Shown piece after piece: positions 6,311 to 7,435 of a stretch of DNA of 7,435 nucleotides. The notes under the pieces are model-generated. The model was not told the origin of the DNA, did not search any database, and was given only the letters and a program-made list of their open reading frames with translations. The stretch spans positions 1-7,435 of the forward strand of contig SLPR01000547.1 in NCBI GenBank assembly GCA_007131895.1, written 5' to 3'. Origin of the DNA: Bacteroidales bacterium. Lineage in GTDB: Bacteria; Bacteroidota; Bacteroidia; Bacteroidales; UBA7960. A program made the position numbers and the translations under genes. The first letter of the stretch is position 1. The number at the start of each line of letters is the position of its first letter.

Positions 6311-7435
6311 ATGAGGACCTTCGGGCTTTATTACATATTGATTATCGGCTTTGTTCTTAGTGTCGCTCTCTCATTGGGTTTTTCTTCTATTGAGAACAGA
6401 GAATATGATAAAAACAAACTGGGTGAAAGGGTTCAGCAAACTTTTGAAAACAGAGAGATGCAGGCGAAAGAGTTGCTTAAAAAGGTATATAGCCAGTTTC
6501 GAAAAAAAGAAGATAAAGTTTTTAAAGATGCTGGCTGGGTAAAATCGATAAATCAGCTTTATGACTACAAAGGGGAAGTGGTTTTGATTAGCAGGGCTGA
6601 TTCGGTACTGTTTGTTTCTCACAATGCACTGCCCGTTTCTCACTATGATTTACCCACATATAATTCAGGGGTTTTTTTGTTGGCCAATGGTTGGTATTCT
6701 GTATATTCTAAAAAATTTGAGGATTATCAGGTTTGGGTTTTTTCGCTTATTAAAAAGGAATACAGGTACGAGAACAAGTTTTTAAAAAATGATTTTCAAT
6801 CCGATTTCCAGATACCCGATTTCTTAGAGATTACCTATGATGCTGCAGCAGATGGTTTCTCGGTATATCATACCAGTGACGATTATGCTTTTTCATTGGT
6901 AGTGCCTGATGATGATTCCCTGGCTTATATATGGCCTTTGGCCAGAAACCTTTCAATATTTTTTGCGCTTTTTTCCCTGGTCTTACTTTTGGTTTGTATC
7001 TACAAACTTGCTGCAAGGATTCACCAAATCGGTCATTTTTTATCAGCCGCAGGTTTTTTGTTTTTTGCATTACTGCTGATACGATTTATAATCTTTCATT
7101 TTCACATACCAGGTGTCTTATATGATACCGAATTTTTCTCTGCATTGCATTACGCAAGCAGCTATTGGCTTCCATCTCTCGGAGACTTGTTTTTTAATGT
7201 GGTTTTTGTCAATGTATTTGTGTTTTTTGTATTTCATAAGATTTCCGTTTCACGGATTTTCAGAATAAAAAATCTTCTGTTATCTTTCTTCATTCACCTT
7301 GCTTTTATAGCTTTACTTGCAACTGCTGCTTTTGCAGTGATAGAGGTCATAAAAGGGCTGGTAATCAATTCCAAACTCAACCTCAATGTTCGGTTTATTT
7401 TTTCTCCGGACATTTATCATGTCATAGGTTTTTTA
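6311..7435 (+). CDS. Polytopic membrane sensor protein, N-terminal part; probable sensor histidine kinase (3' truncated by window edge)
   Basis: The frame is open from ATG 6311 to the last base (375 residues) with no stop, so the gene continues past the window. The start is well supported: an in-frame TAA lies at 6299-6301, only three codons upstream. A hydrophobic segment at residues 6-25 is followed by a mixed alpha/beta region of about 180 residues (27-208, amphipathic helix FENREMQAKELLKKVYSQF first) that is probably extracytoplasmic. Further membrane segments lie near 212-233, 241-264, 288-309 and 321-346, and another may begin near 366. This order resembles the input half of very large Bacteroidota sensor histidine kinases (often over 1,000 residues), including the WLPSLGDLFFN and FSPDIYHVIGF patches, but no HAMP, HisKA or HATPase domain is within view. 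Kinase identity is therefore an inference; the membrane topology is read directly. It could instead be an uncharacterised 7TM-type sensor with another output domain. Confidence 0.7.
   Translation, partial: MRTFGLYYILIIGFVLSVALSLGFSSIENREYDKNKLGERVQQTFENREMQAKELLKKVYSQFRKKEDKVFKDAGWVKSINQLYDYKGEVVLISRADSVLFVSHNALPVSHYDLPTYNSGVFLLANGWYSVYSKKFEDYQVWVFSLIKKEYRYENKFLKNDFQSDFQIPDFLEITYDAAADGFSVYHTSDDYAFSLVVPDDDSLAYIWPLARNLSIFFALFSLVLLLVCIYKLAARIHQIGHFLSAAGFLFFALLLIRFIIFHFHIPGVLYDTEFFSALHYASSYWLPSLGDLFFNVVFVNVFVFFVFHKISVSRIFRIKNLLLSFFIHLAFIALLATAAFAVIEVIKGLVINSKLNLNVRFIFSPDIYHVIGFL

Noticed and set aside
6351..6542. Small 63-residue + strand reading frame inside the sensor gene
   Set aside because: It overlaps in another frame the well-supported membrane-protein gene starting at 6311 and shows no family features.

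Overview
The window looks like a chromosomal segment of a Bacteroidota (Bacteroidetes) bacterium, probably from the Bacteroidales/Marinilabiliales side of the phylum. The reasons are the gene set and order (DUF4175 protein, small HATPase, ybeY, mnmG, zinc-ribbon methyltransferase), which I recall as typical of Bacteroidota, the moderately AT-rich DNA, starts without good Shine-Dalgarno sequences, and a YbeY with the lineage-type active site (H-x3-H-x5-D). Every gene lies on the + strand. I see no insertion sequence, CRISPR array, tRNA, rRNA or phage gene.

Bases 1-4946 hold a compact co-directional cluster: the C-terminal ~689 residues of a large DUF4175 coiled-coil protein (5' end outside the window), a 164-residue RsbW/anti-sigma-type ATP-binding protein (5-nt gap), ybeY starting at TTG one base after the previous stop, and, after 45 bases, mnmG. 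YbeY (rRNA 3'-end maturation) and MnmG (tRNA wobble-uridine modification) tie the cluster to the translation apparatus. The first two genes are conserved neighbours of unknown role.

Bases 4947-5226 are non-coding and are the highlight. They hold three copies of the 16-bp ParB-binding centromere sequence parS (two perfect palindromes TGTTTCACGTGAAACA and one TGTTCCACGTGAAACA) within 205 bp. The first begins three bases after the mnmG stop. A further 18-bp AT-rich inverted repeat lies between sites 1 and 2. This is most likely a chromosomal ParABS centromere cluster and suggests, without proving, that the window is close to the replication origin. No parA, parB, dnaA or convincing DnaA-box array is visible here.

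Bases 5227-6129 encode a SAM-dependent methyltransferase with an N-terminal zinc ribbon, whose substrate cannot be read from the sequence. After a 181-base gap, bases 6311-7435 encode the first 375 residues of a polytopic membrane protein that runs off the 3' edge. Its layout (one N-terminal membrane segment, a ~180-residue extracytoplasmic domain, then at least four membrane segments) resembles the sensory half of a large Bacteroidota histidine kinase, but no kinase domain lies within the window.
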